This document shows, in pieces, positions 22,843-31,441 of a stretch of 57,542 nucleotides of DNA (its first letter is position 1; the number at the start of each line of letters is the position of its first letter). The stretch spans positions 1 to 57,542 of the forward strand of contig NZ_JAWHTD010000027.1 in assembly GCF_032586235.1 (NCBI RefSeq). Direction: 5' to 3'. The notes below the pieces were generated by a model. The model saw nothing but the letters and a program-made list of their open reading frames with translations, searched no databases and was not told where the DNA came from. Origin of the DNA: Aestuariicoccus sp032586235 (GTDB taxonomy: Bacteria; Pseudomonadota; Alphaproteobacteria; Rhodobacterales; Rhodobacteraceae). The position numbers and the translations under genes are program-made.

Positions 22843-24006
22843 ATGCGGGGCTTTCTGGTGGTGATCGATTCGGTGGGCATCGGCGGTGCGCCGGATGCCG
22901 ACGGCTTCTTCAACGGTGACGTGCCCGACACCGGGGCGAACACTCTGGGCCATATAATCCGCGATCTGGGCCGCGAGTTGCGCACGCCGGTTATGGACGC
23001 TCTGGGCCTGCGCGGGGCCTTGGCGCTGGCCAACGGGCAGGACGTGGACGCGCCGGGGATGTGGGGGGCCGCGACCGAGGTATCGCGGGGCAAGGACACG
23101 CCCTCGGGCCATTGGGAGCTGGCCGGGCTGCCGGTGCCCTGGGACTGGACCTATTTCCCCGACACCCGCCCGGCCTTCCCCGACGATCTGGTGGCCGAGG
23201 TCTGCCGGATCGCGGGCACCGACGGCATTCTGGGCAATTGCCACGGGTCGGGCACCGTGATGATCGAGGAATATGGCGCCGAGCATCAGCGCACGGGCTG
23301 GCCGATCTGCTACACCTCGGCGGATTCGGTCTTTCAGATCGCGGCGCATGAGGAAAGCTTTGGCCTGGAGCGGCTGCTGGAGCTTTGCGAACGGCTGGCG
23401 CCGACGCTGCACGCGATGCGCGTGGGCCGGGTGATCGCGCGGCCCTTTGTGGGCGCGCCGGGAAGTTACACCCGCACCGCCAACCGGCACGATTACGCCA
23501 TCACCCCGCCGGAACCGGTGCTGACCAACTGGGTGCAGGACGCCGGGCGCAAGGTTTTCGCGGTGGGCAAGATCGGCGATATCTTTTCGATGCAGGGCAT
23601 CGACGAGGTGCGCAAGGGCACCGACGAGGCGCTGATGGGCCATCTGGGCGATCTGGTCGACACGGCCCCCGACGGCAGCCTGACCTTCGCCAATTTCGTC
23701 GAGTTCGATTCGAAATACGGCCACCGCCGCGACGTGCCGGGCTATGCCGCGCAACTGGAGTGGTTCGACGCCGGTCTGGGCCGCCTGCTGGGGCGGCTGC
23801 GCGACGGCGACATGTTGATCCTGACCGCCGATCATGGGAATGACCCCACATGGGTCGGCACCGACCACACCCGCGAACGGGTGCCGGTGCTGGTCGCCGG
23901 GCGCGGGGCCGGGCGGCTGGGCCATGTGGCCTTTACCGACGTGGCGGCGAGCATGGCCGCGCATCTGAACGTGCCGGCGCAGGGGCCGGGTAGGAGTTTC
24001 TTGTGA
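22843..24006 (+). CDS. deoB: Phosphopentomutase
   Basis: 387 residues of the alkaline-phosphatase-like superfamily. VVIDSVGIGGAPDA near the N-terminus, DTGANTLGHI with the phosphorylated Thr, and the C-terminal LTADHGNDPTWVGTDHTRERVP with metal ligands are all present. It interconverts deoxyribose-1- and -5-phosphate (and ribose forms). ATG 22843 has the ribosome binding site GAGGGGGA. No deoC is seen in this window. Confidence 0.95.
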   Translation: MRGFLVVIDSVGIGGAPDADGFFNGDVPDTGANTLGHIIRDLGRELRTPVMDALGLRGALALANGQDVDAPGMWGAATEVSRGKDTPSGHWELAGLPVPWDWTYFPDTRPAFPDDLVAEVCRIAGTDGILGNCHGSGTVMIEEYGAEHQRTGWPICYTSADSVFQIAAHEESFGLERLLELCERLAPTLHAMRVGRVIARPFVGAPGSYTRTANRHDYAITPPEPVLTNWVQDAGRKVFAVGKIGDIFSMQGIDEVRKGTDEALMGHLGDLVDTAPDGSLTFANFVEFDSKYGHRRDVPGYAAQLEWFDAGLGRLLGRLRDGDMLILTADHGNDPTWVGTDHTRERVPVLVAGRGAGRLGHVAFTDVAASMAAHLNVPAQGPGRSFL

Positions 24007-24018
24007 TGGATTGTCGTG

Positions 24019-25020
24019 ATGGATGAAGAGCGCCTCGCGCGCATTCTGGACCTGCCCAAGGTCGAGCTGCATCTGCATATCGAAGGCGGCGCGCCGCCCG
24101 CGTTCATCCGTGGGCTGGCGCAGGAGAAATCGGTCCGGCTGGACGGTGTGTTCAACGAGGACGGCTCTTACGCGTACCGGGATTTCGTGCATTTCCTCAG
24201 TGTTTACGAGGCCGCGACCAGTGTTCTGAAATCCCCCGGGGATTACGCCCGCCTGGTGCGCGCCGTGCTCGAAGAAAGCGCCGCAAACGGCGTAATTTAC
24301 TGCGAAACTTTCCTGTCACCCGATTTCTGCGGCGGCGGCGATGTGGGCGCGTGGCGCGAATATCTGCACGCGATGCAAGAGGCGGCGGAGGCGGCCGAGC
24401 GCGACATGGGCGTCACCCTGCGCGGCATCGTCACCTGCATCCGTCATTTCGGGCCCGACAAGGCCAAGGCCGCCGCACTCTGCGCCGCCGAGACGGCGGG
24501 CGACTGGCTGGTGGGCTTCGGCATGGCCGGGGACGAGAACAAGGGCCGCCAGCGCGACTTTGCCTACAGTTTCGACATGGCGCGCGAGGCCGGTTTGCGG
24601 CTGACCAGCCACGCCGGCGAATGGCGCGGGCCGTCGGAGGTGCGCGAGGCGGTCGAGGATCTGCGGGTCGAACGGATCGGCCACGGCGTGCGCGCGATCG
24701 GTGACGCGGCGGTTGTGGATATGTTGGTGGAGAAGGGGATTCACCTAGAGATTTGCCCCGGTTCCAACGTGGTGCTCGGGGTTTACGGCAACATGGCCGC
24801 GCATCCCATTGAAAAGCTGCGTGAAATCGGCGTGAAGCTGAGCATCAGCACCGACGACCCGCCGTTCTTCCACACCACCATGCGGCGCGAATACGCCGCC
24901 CTCGCGCGGACCTTCGGCTGGGACGAGGAGGTCTTCCTCGACCTCGCCCGCGGCGCGATGGAAGCCGCGTTCTGCGATAAAGAAACGAGAGACAAGATAC
25001 TGAAAAGGCTGGAAACATGA
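24019..25020 (+). CDS. add: Adenosine deaminase
   Basis: About 333 residues. LPKVELHLHIEGG holds the HxH zinc ligands, LTSHAGEW the third His and neighbourhood, and ISTDDPPFF the catalytic Asp pair, all in the usual order. It deaminates adenosine and deoxyadenosine to inosine forms. A GTG one codon earlier (24016) is an alternative start. It follows deoB by 12 bp and overlaps upp by ATGA, so it is part of the salvage operon. Confidence 0.94.
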   Translation: MDEERLARILDLPKVELHLHIEGGAPPAFIRGLAQEKSVRLDGVFNEDGSYAYRDFVHFLSVYEAATSVLKSPGDYARLVRAVLEESAANGVIYCETFLSPDFCGGGDVGAWREYLHAMQEAAEAAERDMGVTLRGIVTCIRHFGPDKAKAAALCAAETAGDWLVGFGMAGDENKGRQRDFAYSFDMAREAGLRLTSHAGEWRGPSEVREAVEDLRVERIGHGVRAIGDAAVVDMLVEKGIHLEICPGSNVVLGVYGNMAAHPIEKLREIGVKLSISTDDPPFFHTTMRREYAALARTFGWDEEVFLDLARGAMEAAFCDKETRDKILKRLET

Positions 25021-25649
25021 GCGAACACCTGACCGTCGTCGATCACCCGCTGGTGCAGCACAAGCTGACGCTGATGCGGCGCAAGGAAACCGCCACCTCG
25101 GTGTTCCGGCAGCTCTTGCGAGAGATCAGTCTGCTGCTGGCCTATGAGGTCACGCGCGAGCTGGAGCTGACAACCGAGCGGATCGAGACCCCGCTCGAGC
25201 CGATGGACGCGCCGGTGCTCATGGGCAAGAAGCTGGCGCTGGTGTCGATCCTGCGGGCCGGGAACGGGCTGCTGGACGGGATCCTCGAGCTGATCCCGCA
25301 GGCGCGGGTCGGCTTTGTCGGGCTCTACCGTGACGAGGCCACGCTGAAGCCGGTGCAGTATTATTTCAAGGTGCCCGAGGCGCTGGACGAGCGTGTCACC
25401 ATCGTGGTCGATCCGATGCTGGCGACGGGCAATTCCTCGGTCGCGGCGGTGGATTTGCTGAAAAAGGCGGGGGCGCGGAACATCCGGTTCTTGTGCCTGC
25501 TGGCCGCGCCCGAGGGCGTCGCGCGGATGAAAGAGGCGCACCCGGATGTGCCTATTGTCACAGCTTCGGTCGATAGTCGCTTGAATGAAAAGGGATATAT
25601 CGTACCGGGACTAGGTGATGCGGGCGACCGTATGTACGGCACAAAATAA
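25017..25649 (+). CDS. upp: Uracil phosphoribosyltransferase
   Basis: 210 residues, usual length. HPLVQHKLTLMR at the start, VSILRAGNGLLDGILELIPQARVGFVGLYRDE in the middle and the PRPP loop VVDPMLATGNS mark it as Upp. It makes UMP from uracil and PRPP, so it salvages the uracil released by the upstream enzymes. Last gene of cdd-deoA-deoB-add-upp. Confidence 0.96.
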   Translation: MSEHLTVVDHPLVQHKLTLMRRKETATSVFRQLLREISLLLAYEVTRELELTTERIETPLEPMDAPVLMGKKLALVSILRAGNGLLDGILELIPQARVGFVGLYRDEATLKPVQYYFKVPEALDERVTIVVDPMLATGNSSVAAVDLLKKAGARNIRFLCLLAAPEGVARMKEAHPDVPIVTASVDSRLNEKGYIVPGLGDAGDRMYGTK

Positions 25650-25715
25650 GGTAGGTCCGCGCTTTACAGGGCACAGGTCATGCGGCATGCTGACACCACA
25701 TCTGTGGGGGCAGTC

Positions 25716-27053
25716 ATGGCGATGATACGATTGATGGCGGCGGTGACACTGGCTCTGGGGCTGGGCGCGCCCGCGGCGCAGGCGCAGGGCCGGCTGGGCA
25801 CCGACATCCCGGCGGAATTCCCGCCGTCAAGCTACACCGGCAAGCAATATGTCGACAGCCGAGGCTGCGTCTATGTGCGCGCAGGCATCGACGGGAACAC
25901 CACCTGGGTGCCGCGGGTGACGCGGGACCGCAAGCATCTGTGCGGCGCCAAGCCGACCTTCGCCAAGGCCGCGCCCGCGCCGGAGCCGCGCCCGGTGCCC
26001 AGGACGGCGCAGGTCGTTACGCCCGAGCCGACGGTCACGCCCAAGCCCGCGCCAAAGCCGCAGACCCGCGTCGCGCAGCGCGTGGTCGCGCCCGAGCCCG
26101 CGCCGCGGCCCAAGACCAATCGCAAGCCGCTCAAGACCGTGGCTGGCGCGCCCGGGCGGGTGGTGCGCACCCCGGCGTCCAAGCCGGTGACGGCGCCGCC
26201 TCCGCGCCTCGTGCGCGCGGTGCCCAAGGAAAAGGCGGCCAAGCAGGCGCGGCTCGCCCCGGTGAACAAGGGCGGCAGCTGCAAGGGGGCCTCGGCCCTG
26301 TCGCAGCGCTATATCAACCAGGGCGCGGGTGTGCGCTGCGGGCCGCAGGACACGCCGCATGTGGCGGTGATCCGCCGGGGCGAGTCTCCGGGGCCGGGTA
26401 AGAATGTCTATGTCAACAAGACCTACGGCTGGCAGGACGGCCGTCTGCCGGCGAAGACCGTGATCGTGCCGCGCCATGTCTACGAAAACCGGCTCCCCGC
26501 CAAGCGGGTGATCCCCAAGGGTTACAAGCCCGCATTCGACGACGGTCGGTTCAATCCGCGCCGGGCGTATCAGACCGTAGAGGGCTATCGCCAGACCCGG
26601 CTGCGCTGGACCAACACCGTGCCGCGCCGGCTGATCGACCCGGGGACCGGCGAGGATGTGACGGATCTTTATCCCAACATCGTCTACCGGGTGGAGGGAT
26701 CGGACCGGGTGGTGTCGACCCGCTCGACCGAAGCGCGCCGGCCGGTGGTGGCGAGCAAGTCCCGGTCGGAGCCCGCCCGCGCGGTGGTGTCGACGCGGCA
26801 GGCGCCGAAGCGCCCGGCCGAGGCGGCAAAGGCGCGCTATGTCGAGATCGGGCTGTTTACCAAGGACGCGCTGGCGCGGAAGACCGCAAGGCGCTTCCAG
26901 CAGATGGGCGTGCCGGTGAAATACGGCGTGTCGCGCCGCAACGGCCAGCCGGTCAAGCGGGTCCTGCTGGGGCCGTTCCGCAGCGCAGACGCCTGGAACC
27001 GCGCGCTGGGTCAGGCGCGCGAGGCGGGCTATCCGCGGGCCTTCCTGCGCTGA
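25716..27053 (+). CDS. Exported SPOR-domain protein
   Basis: 445 residues. MAMIRLMAAVTLALGLGAPAAQAQ is a signal peptide cleaved after about residue 24. A proline/lysine/arginine/alanine-rich low-complexity region (about 85-190) follows, then a central domain, and the C-terminus (about 370-445: ARYVEIGLFTKDALARKTARRFQQMGVPVKYG...VLLGPF) is a SPOR domain that binds denuded septal peptidoglycan. It probably acts at division sites or in envelope remodelling. ATG 25716 follows a GGGGG stretch; ATG 25722 is also possible. Confidence 0.85.
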   Translation: MAMIRLMAAVTLALGLGAPAAQAQGRLGTDIPAEFPPSSYTGKQYVDSRGCVYVRAGIDGNTTWVPRVTRDRKHLCGAKPTFAKAAPAPEPRPVPRTAQVVTPEPTVTPKPAPKPQTRVAQRVVAPEPAPRPKTNRKPLKTVAGAPGRVVRTPASKPVTAPPPRLVRAVPKEKAAKQARLAPVNKGGSCKGASALSQRYINQGAGVRCGPQDTPHVAVIRRGESPGPGKNVYVNKTYGWQDGRLPAKTVIVPRHVYENRLPAKRVIPKGYKPAFDDGRFNPRRAYQTVEGYRQTRLRWTNTVPRRLIDPGTGEDVTDLYPNIVYRVEGSDRVVSTRSTEARRPVVASKSRSEPARAVVSTRQAPKRPAEAAKARYVEIGLFTKDALARKTARRFQQMGVPVKYGVSRRNGQPVKRVLLGPFRSADAWNRALGQAREAGYPRAFLR

Positions 27054-27068
27054 GGCGCAAAGAGGCGC

Positions 27069-27095
27069 GGTGAGCAGTAAATGCGCACCCTACGG
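27069..27095 (+). repeat. REP-like hairpin, copy D
   Basis: Same design as copies A-C with three changes (GGTGAGCAGTAAATGCGCAC, tail CCTACGG). It faces copy E at 27134 across 38 bp, and the pair could form a long cruciform or bidirectional terminator between convergent genes. Confidence 0.75.
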
Positions 27096-27133
27096 GCCGC
27101 ACCTGGTCCCGGCCGCGTTGCCTTGGACCGACG

Positions 27134-27160
27134 CCGTAGGGTGCGCATTTACTGCGCACC
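27134..27160 (-). repeat. REP-like hairpin, copy E
   Basis: Reverse orientation, one base different from copy C. It lies 6 bp after the stop of the leftward gene at 27167, the same placement as copy C after the gene at 17196. Confidence 0.8.
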
Positions 27161-27166
27161 GGCCCC

Positions 27167-28192
27167 TCAGGCGCCGCATATTCCCTGAAGTCGCACCCAG
27201 TCGGCGTCGCTGATCACCTGGCGGCTGCCCTCGGCGGCCCGCGGGTCGGCCTCGATCAGGGGCAGGGTGCTTTCGCCGGTGACGTCCAGCGCATAGGCAT
27301 AGGGCGAAGACCGCAGCTCCGTAGCGGCGAAGCTGGCGAGCAGGCGGTCGATCGGCACCGCCTCCAGGTCGCGCAGCAGCAGGTCCTCGGCATAGGCGCG
27401 CAGCGCCGCATCCGGCATTTGCCCGGTGGTCAGCAGGCGCAGGCTGGGCAGCAGCCCCGCGTGATCCAGAAGGTCGCCCAGCGGATCGGTGGCGCGGCGG
27501 CGCAGTTCCTCGGCCAGGATAAAGCCCGCGGCCACGTCCGGATCCTCGGGGTCTTCCAGCACCGCCCGGTTCAGCAGGATATGCCCGCCCGGCAGATGCG
27601 CGGTGCTGCGCACACCGCTTGGCAGCACCACCAGCGCGTCGATCCGCGTCTCGCCCAGCACTCGCAGCGCCAGGTGGCGCAGCGGCACGCGTGCGGTTTC
27701 GGCGTCGCAGGGCTGGCCGGACATCCGCGTGATATGGCCCAGAAGGGCGTCGCCGATCTCGGCCCGTTTGACCGGGGGCACAACGCTGACCGTGTGCCGC
27801 ACCAAAGCATCCGGCAGCCACAACACCGCTGCGGCGGCGATGGCGGCGCCGGTCGCCAGCCCCAGAACCAGCCTCAGCTTGCCCGGGCGCGGGCGGCGGC
27901 GGTCGATGGCGCGGCGCAGCCGCTCGATGGCGGCGATCATCTCGGCCTCGTCCTCGGCCAGTTCGAGTGTCTCGCTGGGATCGCCGTCGGGATGGTAGAG
28001 CGCGGGGAACTTGCCGGGGTTGGCGCGGGCCAGCGCCGCCAGCGACCAATGCGTCAGCGCCCGGCCCGAGACCTCCGAGATCGTCAGCGTCGCATCGCCC
28101 AGCGACACGATCGTCTCGCGCCGCTGTGCGTCGGGCCCGGCGCGCCAGAGGCCTGTGGCCTCGAGCCTTTCGTATTCGCTTAATGCTGTCAT
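27167..28192 (-). CDS. Membrane protein resembling an inactive M48 peptidase
   Basis: 341 residues. A soluble N-terminus (about 1-100) is followed by one transmembrane segment (about 105-127) and a periplasmic-side domain. That domain contains AHLPGGHILLNRAVLEDPEDPDVAAGFILAEELRRRATDPLGDLL (split here only for description; residues 198-241), which lines up with the LPGG strand and active helix of M48 zinc peptidases, but HExxH is replaced by AEELR at 227-231. It should therefore not bind zinc. ATG 28192 is the first start before a continuous family-like sequence. The resemblance is by eye. Confidence 0.65.
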   Translation of the reverse strand: MTALSEYERLEATGLWRAGPDAQRRETIVSLGDATLTISEVSGRALTHWSLAALARANPGKFPALYHPDGDPSETLELAEDEAEMIAAIERLRRAIDRRRPRPGKLRLVLGLATGAAIAAAAVLWLPDALVRHTVSVVPPVKRAEIGDALLGHITRMSGQPCDAETARVPLRHLALRVLGETRIDALVVLPSGVRSTAHLPGGHILLNRAVLEDPEDPDVAAGFILAEELRRRATDPLGDLLDHAGLLPSLRLLTTGQMPDAALRAYAEDLLLRDLEAVPIDRLLASFAATELRSSPYAYALDVTGESTLPLIEADPRAAEGSRQVISDADWVRLQGICGA

Positions 28193-28317
28193 GCAGGCTG
28201 CTCTGCCTCTTTCGACCAAGCGTAGCATGGCGGGCGGGCAGGGGGCAATGCGGGCCGGGCTTTGCCTCAGCGGCAGGTCGTGTATCATCGGCGGGCACGG
28301 CATCCTGGGGGGAGAGC

Positions 28318-28488
28318 ATGCGTTGGAACGGTGCGCGGCACGGCCGCAACGGTAAGAGGCACCGCCGCCACGGCGGCGATGCGGACGGGGCCGCAAGGCC
28401 CTGCGGTCTGGCTGCGGGCCACGCCGCGCCGAATGTTACGACGCCGAGACGCCGCAGCGCCGGCGCGTGGGCGGCGGCGAGGGGCTGA
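28318..28488 (+). CDS. Small basic ORF upstream of the phosphatase gene
   Basis: 56-codon frame preceded by a strong ribosome binding site (GGGGGGAGAGC, ending just before the ATG). The peptide is rich in Arg, His, Gly and Ala with no recognised domain. Its TGA ends 4 bp before the phosphatase ATG, so it might be translated with it or regulate it. A TATCAT hexamer at 28283 may be a -10. The composition is also what random GC-rich DNA would give, so it may not be a gene. Confidence 0.3.
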   Translation: MRWNGARHGRNGKRHRRHGGDADGAARPCGLAAGHAAPNVTTPRRRSAGAWAAARG

Positions 28489-28492
28489 GCCG

Positions 28493-29002
28493 ATGATCAT
28501 GCATGCCTTGCCGGTGGGGGGCGGCATTCTTGCCCTTTCGCCTCTGCCCGGGGTCGGTGGCGATTACGCGGGCGATCTGCGCCAGGTGGCCGAATGGCGG
28601 CCCGCGCTGGTCCTGTCGCTGGTGACCGAGGTCGAGCTGGTGGCCCATGGCGCGCATCGGCTGGGCGCGGATATCCAGGACAGTGGCACCCGCTGGGCGC
28701 ATCTGCCGGTCGAGGATTTCGGCGTGCCCGATGCCGCCTTTGCCGAGGCCTGGCCCGGCTGGTCGGAACAGGCGCGCCGCGCGCTTTTGGGCGCGGGGCG
28801 GGTGCTGGTGCATTGCCGGGGCGGCTGCGGCCGGTCGGGTATGGTGGCGCTGCGGCTGATGATCGAGGCGGGCGAGGCGCCGGACGAGTCGCTGGCGCGC
28901 CTGCGCGGCGTGCGCGACTGCGCCATCGAGACCGACGCGCAGATGCAATGGGCCATGGCGGCCGAACGCCAGCCCGCGGTTTTCATGCGCCACACGGTGT
29001 GA
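28493..29002 (+). CDS. Dual-specificity/tyrosine phosphatase-like protein
   Basis: 169 residues. VHCRGGCGRSG (about 106-116) is the HC-x5-R active site of the cysteine-based phosphatases (C108, R114), with a likely general acid Asp in PVEDFG (D75). The substrate is unknown; cytoplasmic members act on phosphotyrosine, phosphoinositides or nucleotides. ATG 28493 is used; ATG 28499 is equally possible. A second, different phosphatase of this superfamily is at 39190. Confidence 0.85.
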   Translation: MIMHALPVGGGILALSPLPGVGGDYAGDLRQVAEWRPALVLSLVTEVELVAHGAHRLGADIQDSGTRWAHLPVEDFGVPDAAFAEAWPGWSEQARRALLGAGRVLVHCRGGCGRSGMVALRLMIEAGEAPDESLARLRGVRDCAIETDAQMQWAMAAERQPAVFMRHTV

Positions 29003-29016
29003 CCGCGCGGCCCGGC

Positions 29017-29589
29017 TCAGAGCGGTTTCGTCAGCAGCACCCATTCCTCGGTGGCGGTCTGCCAGCCGTCGCGGATGCAGGCGCGGCGGGCGGTTTCGCC
29101 ATAGCCGTGCCGTTCGTAAAGGCGGCGCGCGCCCATGTTGTCGCCGGCGACGATGACGCTCATGCGCTCCATCCCCTCGGCCTGCGCGATCCGGTCCGCC
29201 AGGCTTAGCAGCCGCGACCCGTGCCCCTGACCGCGATGCGCCGGGTAGCAGGCCACCACGTTGACGTACCAGGTGTCGGGCGCTTCGTTCTCGAGCTCTT
29301 GCAGGGGGCGGAAGAGAGCCGGGACATCCGCGCCGATGGGCTCGGGGCCGATGACATAGCCTGTCAGCCCGGCGATGGCGCCGCCGCCGGTGTCGACGAC
29401 AACGATCTGACCGTCGCGGGCCTTGTCGGCCTGGCGGGCGCGGCCGATCTGCCAGGGGTCCTCGCCCGCCTTGGCGAGCCCTTGCCACAGATGCAGGGGC
29501 AGGCCTTCGCCCGCAAAGTTCACCAGCTCGGCCAATTGCGGCGCGTCGGCCTCGGTGGCCGGTCTGAATGGCGCGTCGAGCGGGATCAT
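29017..29589 (-). CDS. GNAT family N-acetyltransferase
   Basis: 190 residues. The acetyl-CoA loop is seen as AHRGQGHGSRLL (about 126-137, R/Q-x-x-G-x-G/A), and NMGARRLYERHGY is the usual C-terminal strand-helix. ATG 29589 is preferred because GGAG lies 8 bp before it; a start 8 codons upstream is possible. Substrate unknown. It is convergent with the phosphatase gene. Confidence 0.85.
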   Translation of the reverse strand: MIPLDAPFRPATEADAPQLAELVNFAGEGLPLHLWQGLAKAGEDPWQIGRARQADKARDGQIVVVDTGGGAIAGLTGYVIGPEPIGADVPALFRPLQELENEAPDTWYVNVVACYPAHRGQGHGSRLLSLADRIAQAEGMERMSVIVAGDNMGARRLYERHGYGETARRACIRDGWQTATEEWVLLTKPL

Positions 29590-29663
29590 GGGCGGCTCCG
29601 TTCCGTCAGGCACTGCCCGGATCAGCAGATCATGCGCGCGCGCGACCGGTCAAGCCCGGCGCG

Positions 29664-30506
29664 TCAGAGGCGCATCGCCACGACGCCCGCGGCGATCAGC
29701 CCTCCGGCGAGCCAGCGGTAGCGGTCGACCTTTTCGCCGATCACAAAGGCGGCGATCAGCAGCGCAAAGAGGATCGAGCTTTCGCGCAGCGCCGCCACCA
29801 GCGCGATGGGGGCCTGGGTGAAGGCCCAGATCGCGATCCAGTACGATCCGACCGACAGCACGCCCGCCGCCAGCCCGATGCCCAGCGACGGGCGCAGCAC
29901 CGCAAAGGCCGAAGGGCCGCGCGCCACCAGCGCCCAGACGATCATGCCCAGACTGTTCAGCACGAACATCCACATCAGATACCCCGTCGGCGCGCCCGAT
30001 GCCCGCGCCCCCAGCCCGTCGACCAGCGTGTAACCGGCGGTGAAACAGGCCGTGCCGAGCGCCCATGCAAGCGCCTTGCCGCGCAGCCGCCCGGCGCGCC
30101 CGCCGCCCAGCAGCGCCATGGTCAGGATCCCGCCCGAGATCAGAAGGGTGGCCAGCAGGTCCGAGGCGCTCAGCGCGACGCCTAGGAATGCGACCGACAC
30201 CAGCGTGACGATCATCGGCGCGGACCCTCGCGCCAGCGGATAGGCCTGGCTCAGATCGCCATGGGCATAGGCCTGCACCAGAAACAGCTGGTATCCCAGG
30301 TGCAGCGCCGCCGAGGCCACCAGCCAGGGATAGGATTGCGGCGCGGGCGGTTCGACAAAGACCAGCACCGCCAGCCCGATGACCCCGTGCGACAGCGACA
30401 AAAGCAGGATCGCCGAGGCCCGGTCTGTCCCCAGCCGGATGGCGGAATTCCACGCCGCATGCAGCGCGGCCGCGCAGAGGACGGCGAAAAAGACGAAAGG
30501 ATCCAT
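29664..30506 (-). CDS. EamA-type DMT family transporter
   Basis: 280 residues with about ten hydrophobic segments arranged as two EamA repeats. The first half carries AWNSAIRLGTDRA and QAYPLARGSAPMIV, common in this family of metabolite exporters; the second ends with an EKVDRYRWLAGGLIAAGV helix. Substrate unknown. ATG 30506 begins directly with the first helix. It is divergent from pcm. Confidence 0.85.
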   Translation of the reverse strand: MDPFVFFAVLCAAALHAAWNSAIRLGTDRASAILLLSLSHGVIGLAVLVFVEPPAPQSYPWLVASAALHLGYQLFLVQAYAHGDLSQAYPLARGSAPMIVTLVSVAFLGVALSASDLLATLLISGGILTMALLGGGRAGRLRGKALAWALGTACFTAGYTLVDGLGARASGAPTGYLMWMFVLNSLGMIVWALVARGPSAFAVLRPSLGIGLAAGVLSVGSYWIAIWAFTQAPIALVAALRESSILFALLIAAFVIGEKVDRYRWLAGGLIAAGVVAMRL

Positions 30507-30692
30507 GGGCCTGCGGATGTTGTTCGGGCCAGCGCTAGGACGCGCGGCGGGAAATGGCAAGAGGCCGCCGGATCGGGGCAGGGTGCAGGACGCCGAAGGC
30601 GGCGCAGGGCCGAAGGCCGGCAGGGGGTGCGGCAGAGCCGCCGAACCCGCGCCATCGCCGTTGCCCCCCCGGTGCAAGTGTGGCACAACTCG

Positions 30693-30708
30693 GTTCAGGA
30701 TTCTGAAC
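30693..30708. promoter_or_regulatory. Inverted repeat upstream of pcm
   Basis: GTTCAG-GATT-CTGAAC, perfect 6-bp arms with a 4-bp spacer, 16 bp before the pcm start codon. It could be an operator for the pcm-tolC unit; the regulator is unknown. It does not fit the GTTC-N7-GTTC LexA pattern of alphaproteobacteria. Confidence 0.35.
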
Positions 30709-30723
30709 GAACGAGTTTAGTGC

Positions 30724-31377
30724 ATGACCGACTTCGCCACCCGCCGCCGCATGATGGTCGATACCCAGGTTCGTCCATCGGACGTCACCAAGTTTCCCAT
30801 CATCGACGCCATGCTCAATGTCCCGCGTGAGCTCTTTGTTCCGCGCGACCGGGTCGAGGCGGCCTATATCAGCGAAAACGTCGATCTGGGCGACGGGCGC
30901 GTGGTGCTGGAACCGCGCAGCTTTGCCAAGATGCTGGATGCGCTCGATCTGACCAACGAGGATCTGGTGCTCGATCTGGGCACCGGGCTGGGCTATTCCG
31001 CCGCCGTCATCGCCCGCATCGCCGAGGCGGTCGTGGCCGTCGAGGACGACGAGACGCGCGCGGCCGAGGCGCAGGATCTGCTGGCCGAGGTCAACGCCGA
31101 CAATGTCATCCTGCATGTCGGCCCGCTGGCCGAGGGCGCCCCCGAACACGGCCCCTATGACGCCATCGTCGTCGAAGGCGGGGTCGAGACCCTGCCCGAC
31201 ACGCTGGCCGACCAGCTGAAAGAGGGCGGGCGCATCGTCTGCATGTTCATGGAGAACGCCCTGGGCGTCGTGCGCATCGGCTGGAAGGTCGACGGGGCGA
31301 TTTCCTGGCGTTTCGCGTTCAACGCCGGCGCGCCGGTGCTCAAGGGCTTTTCACGGGCCCGCGAATTTGCATTGTAA
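30724..31377 (+). CDS. Protein-L-isoaspartate O-methyltransferase family protein
   Basis: 217 residues. The SAM-binding motif LDLGTGLGYSAAVIARIAE (about 82-100) and the later DAIVVEGGVETLP are typical of Pcm-type methyltransferases. The N-terminal FATRRRMMVDTQVRPSDVTK block is typical of a Rhodobacteraceae subgroup encoded beside tolC. Members repair isoaspartyl residues; the subgroup has not been shown to do so, and the usual Pcm PFG loop is not obvious. tolC follows after 64 bp. Confidence 0.88.
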   Translation: MTDFATRRRMMVDTQVRPSDVTKFPIIDAMLNVPRELFVPRDRVEAAYISENVDLGDGRVVLEPRSFAKMLDALDLTNEDLVLDLGTGLGYSAAVIARIAEAVVAVEDDETRAAEAQDLLAEVNADNVILHVGPLAEGAPEHGPYDAIVVEGGVETLPDTLADQLKEGGRIVCMFMENALGVVRIGWKVDGAISWRFAFNAGAPVLKGFSRAREFAL

Positions 31378-31441
31378 ACATAAGCGGATCGCGGGGGTGG
31401 CCCTCAGCGCCGCCACGCATCGGGCAGAAGGCTTTGGAAAC

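Noticed and set aside
30693..30708. LexA box upstream of pcm
   Set aside because: The inverted repeat GTTCAG-N4-CTGAAC does not fit the direct-repeat GTTC-N7-GTTC pattern used by alphaproteobacterial LexA.
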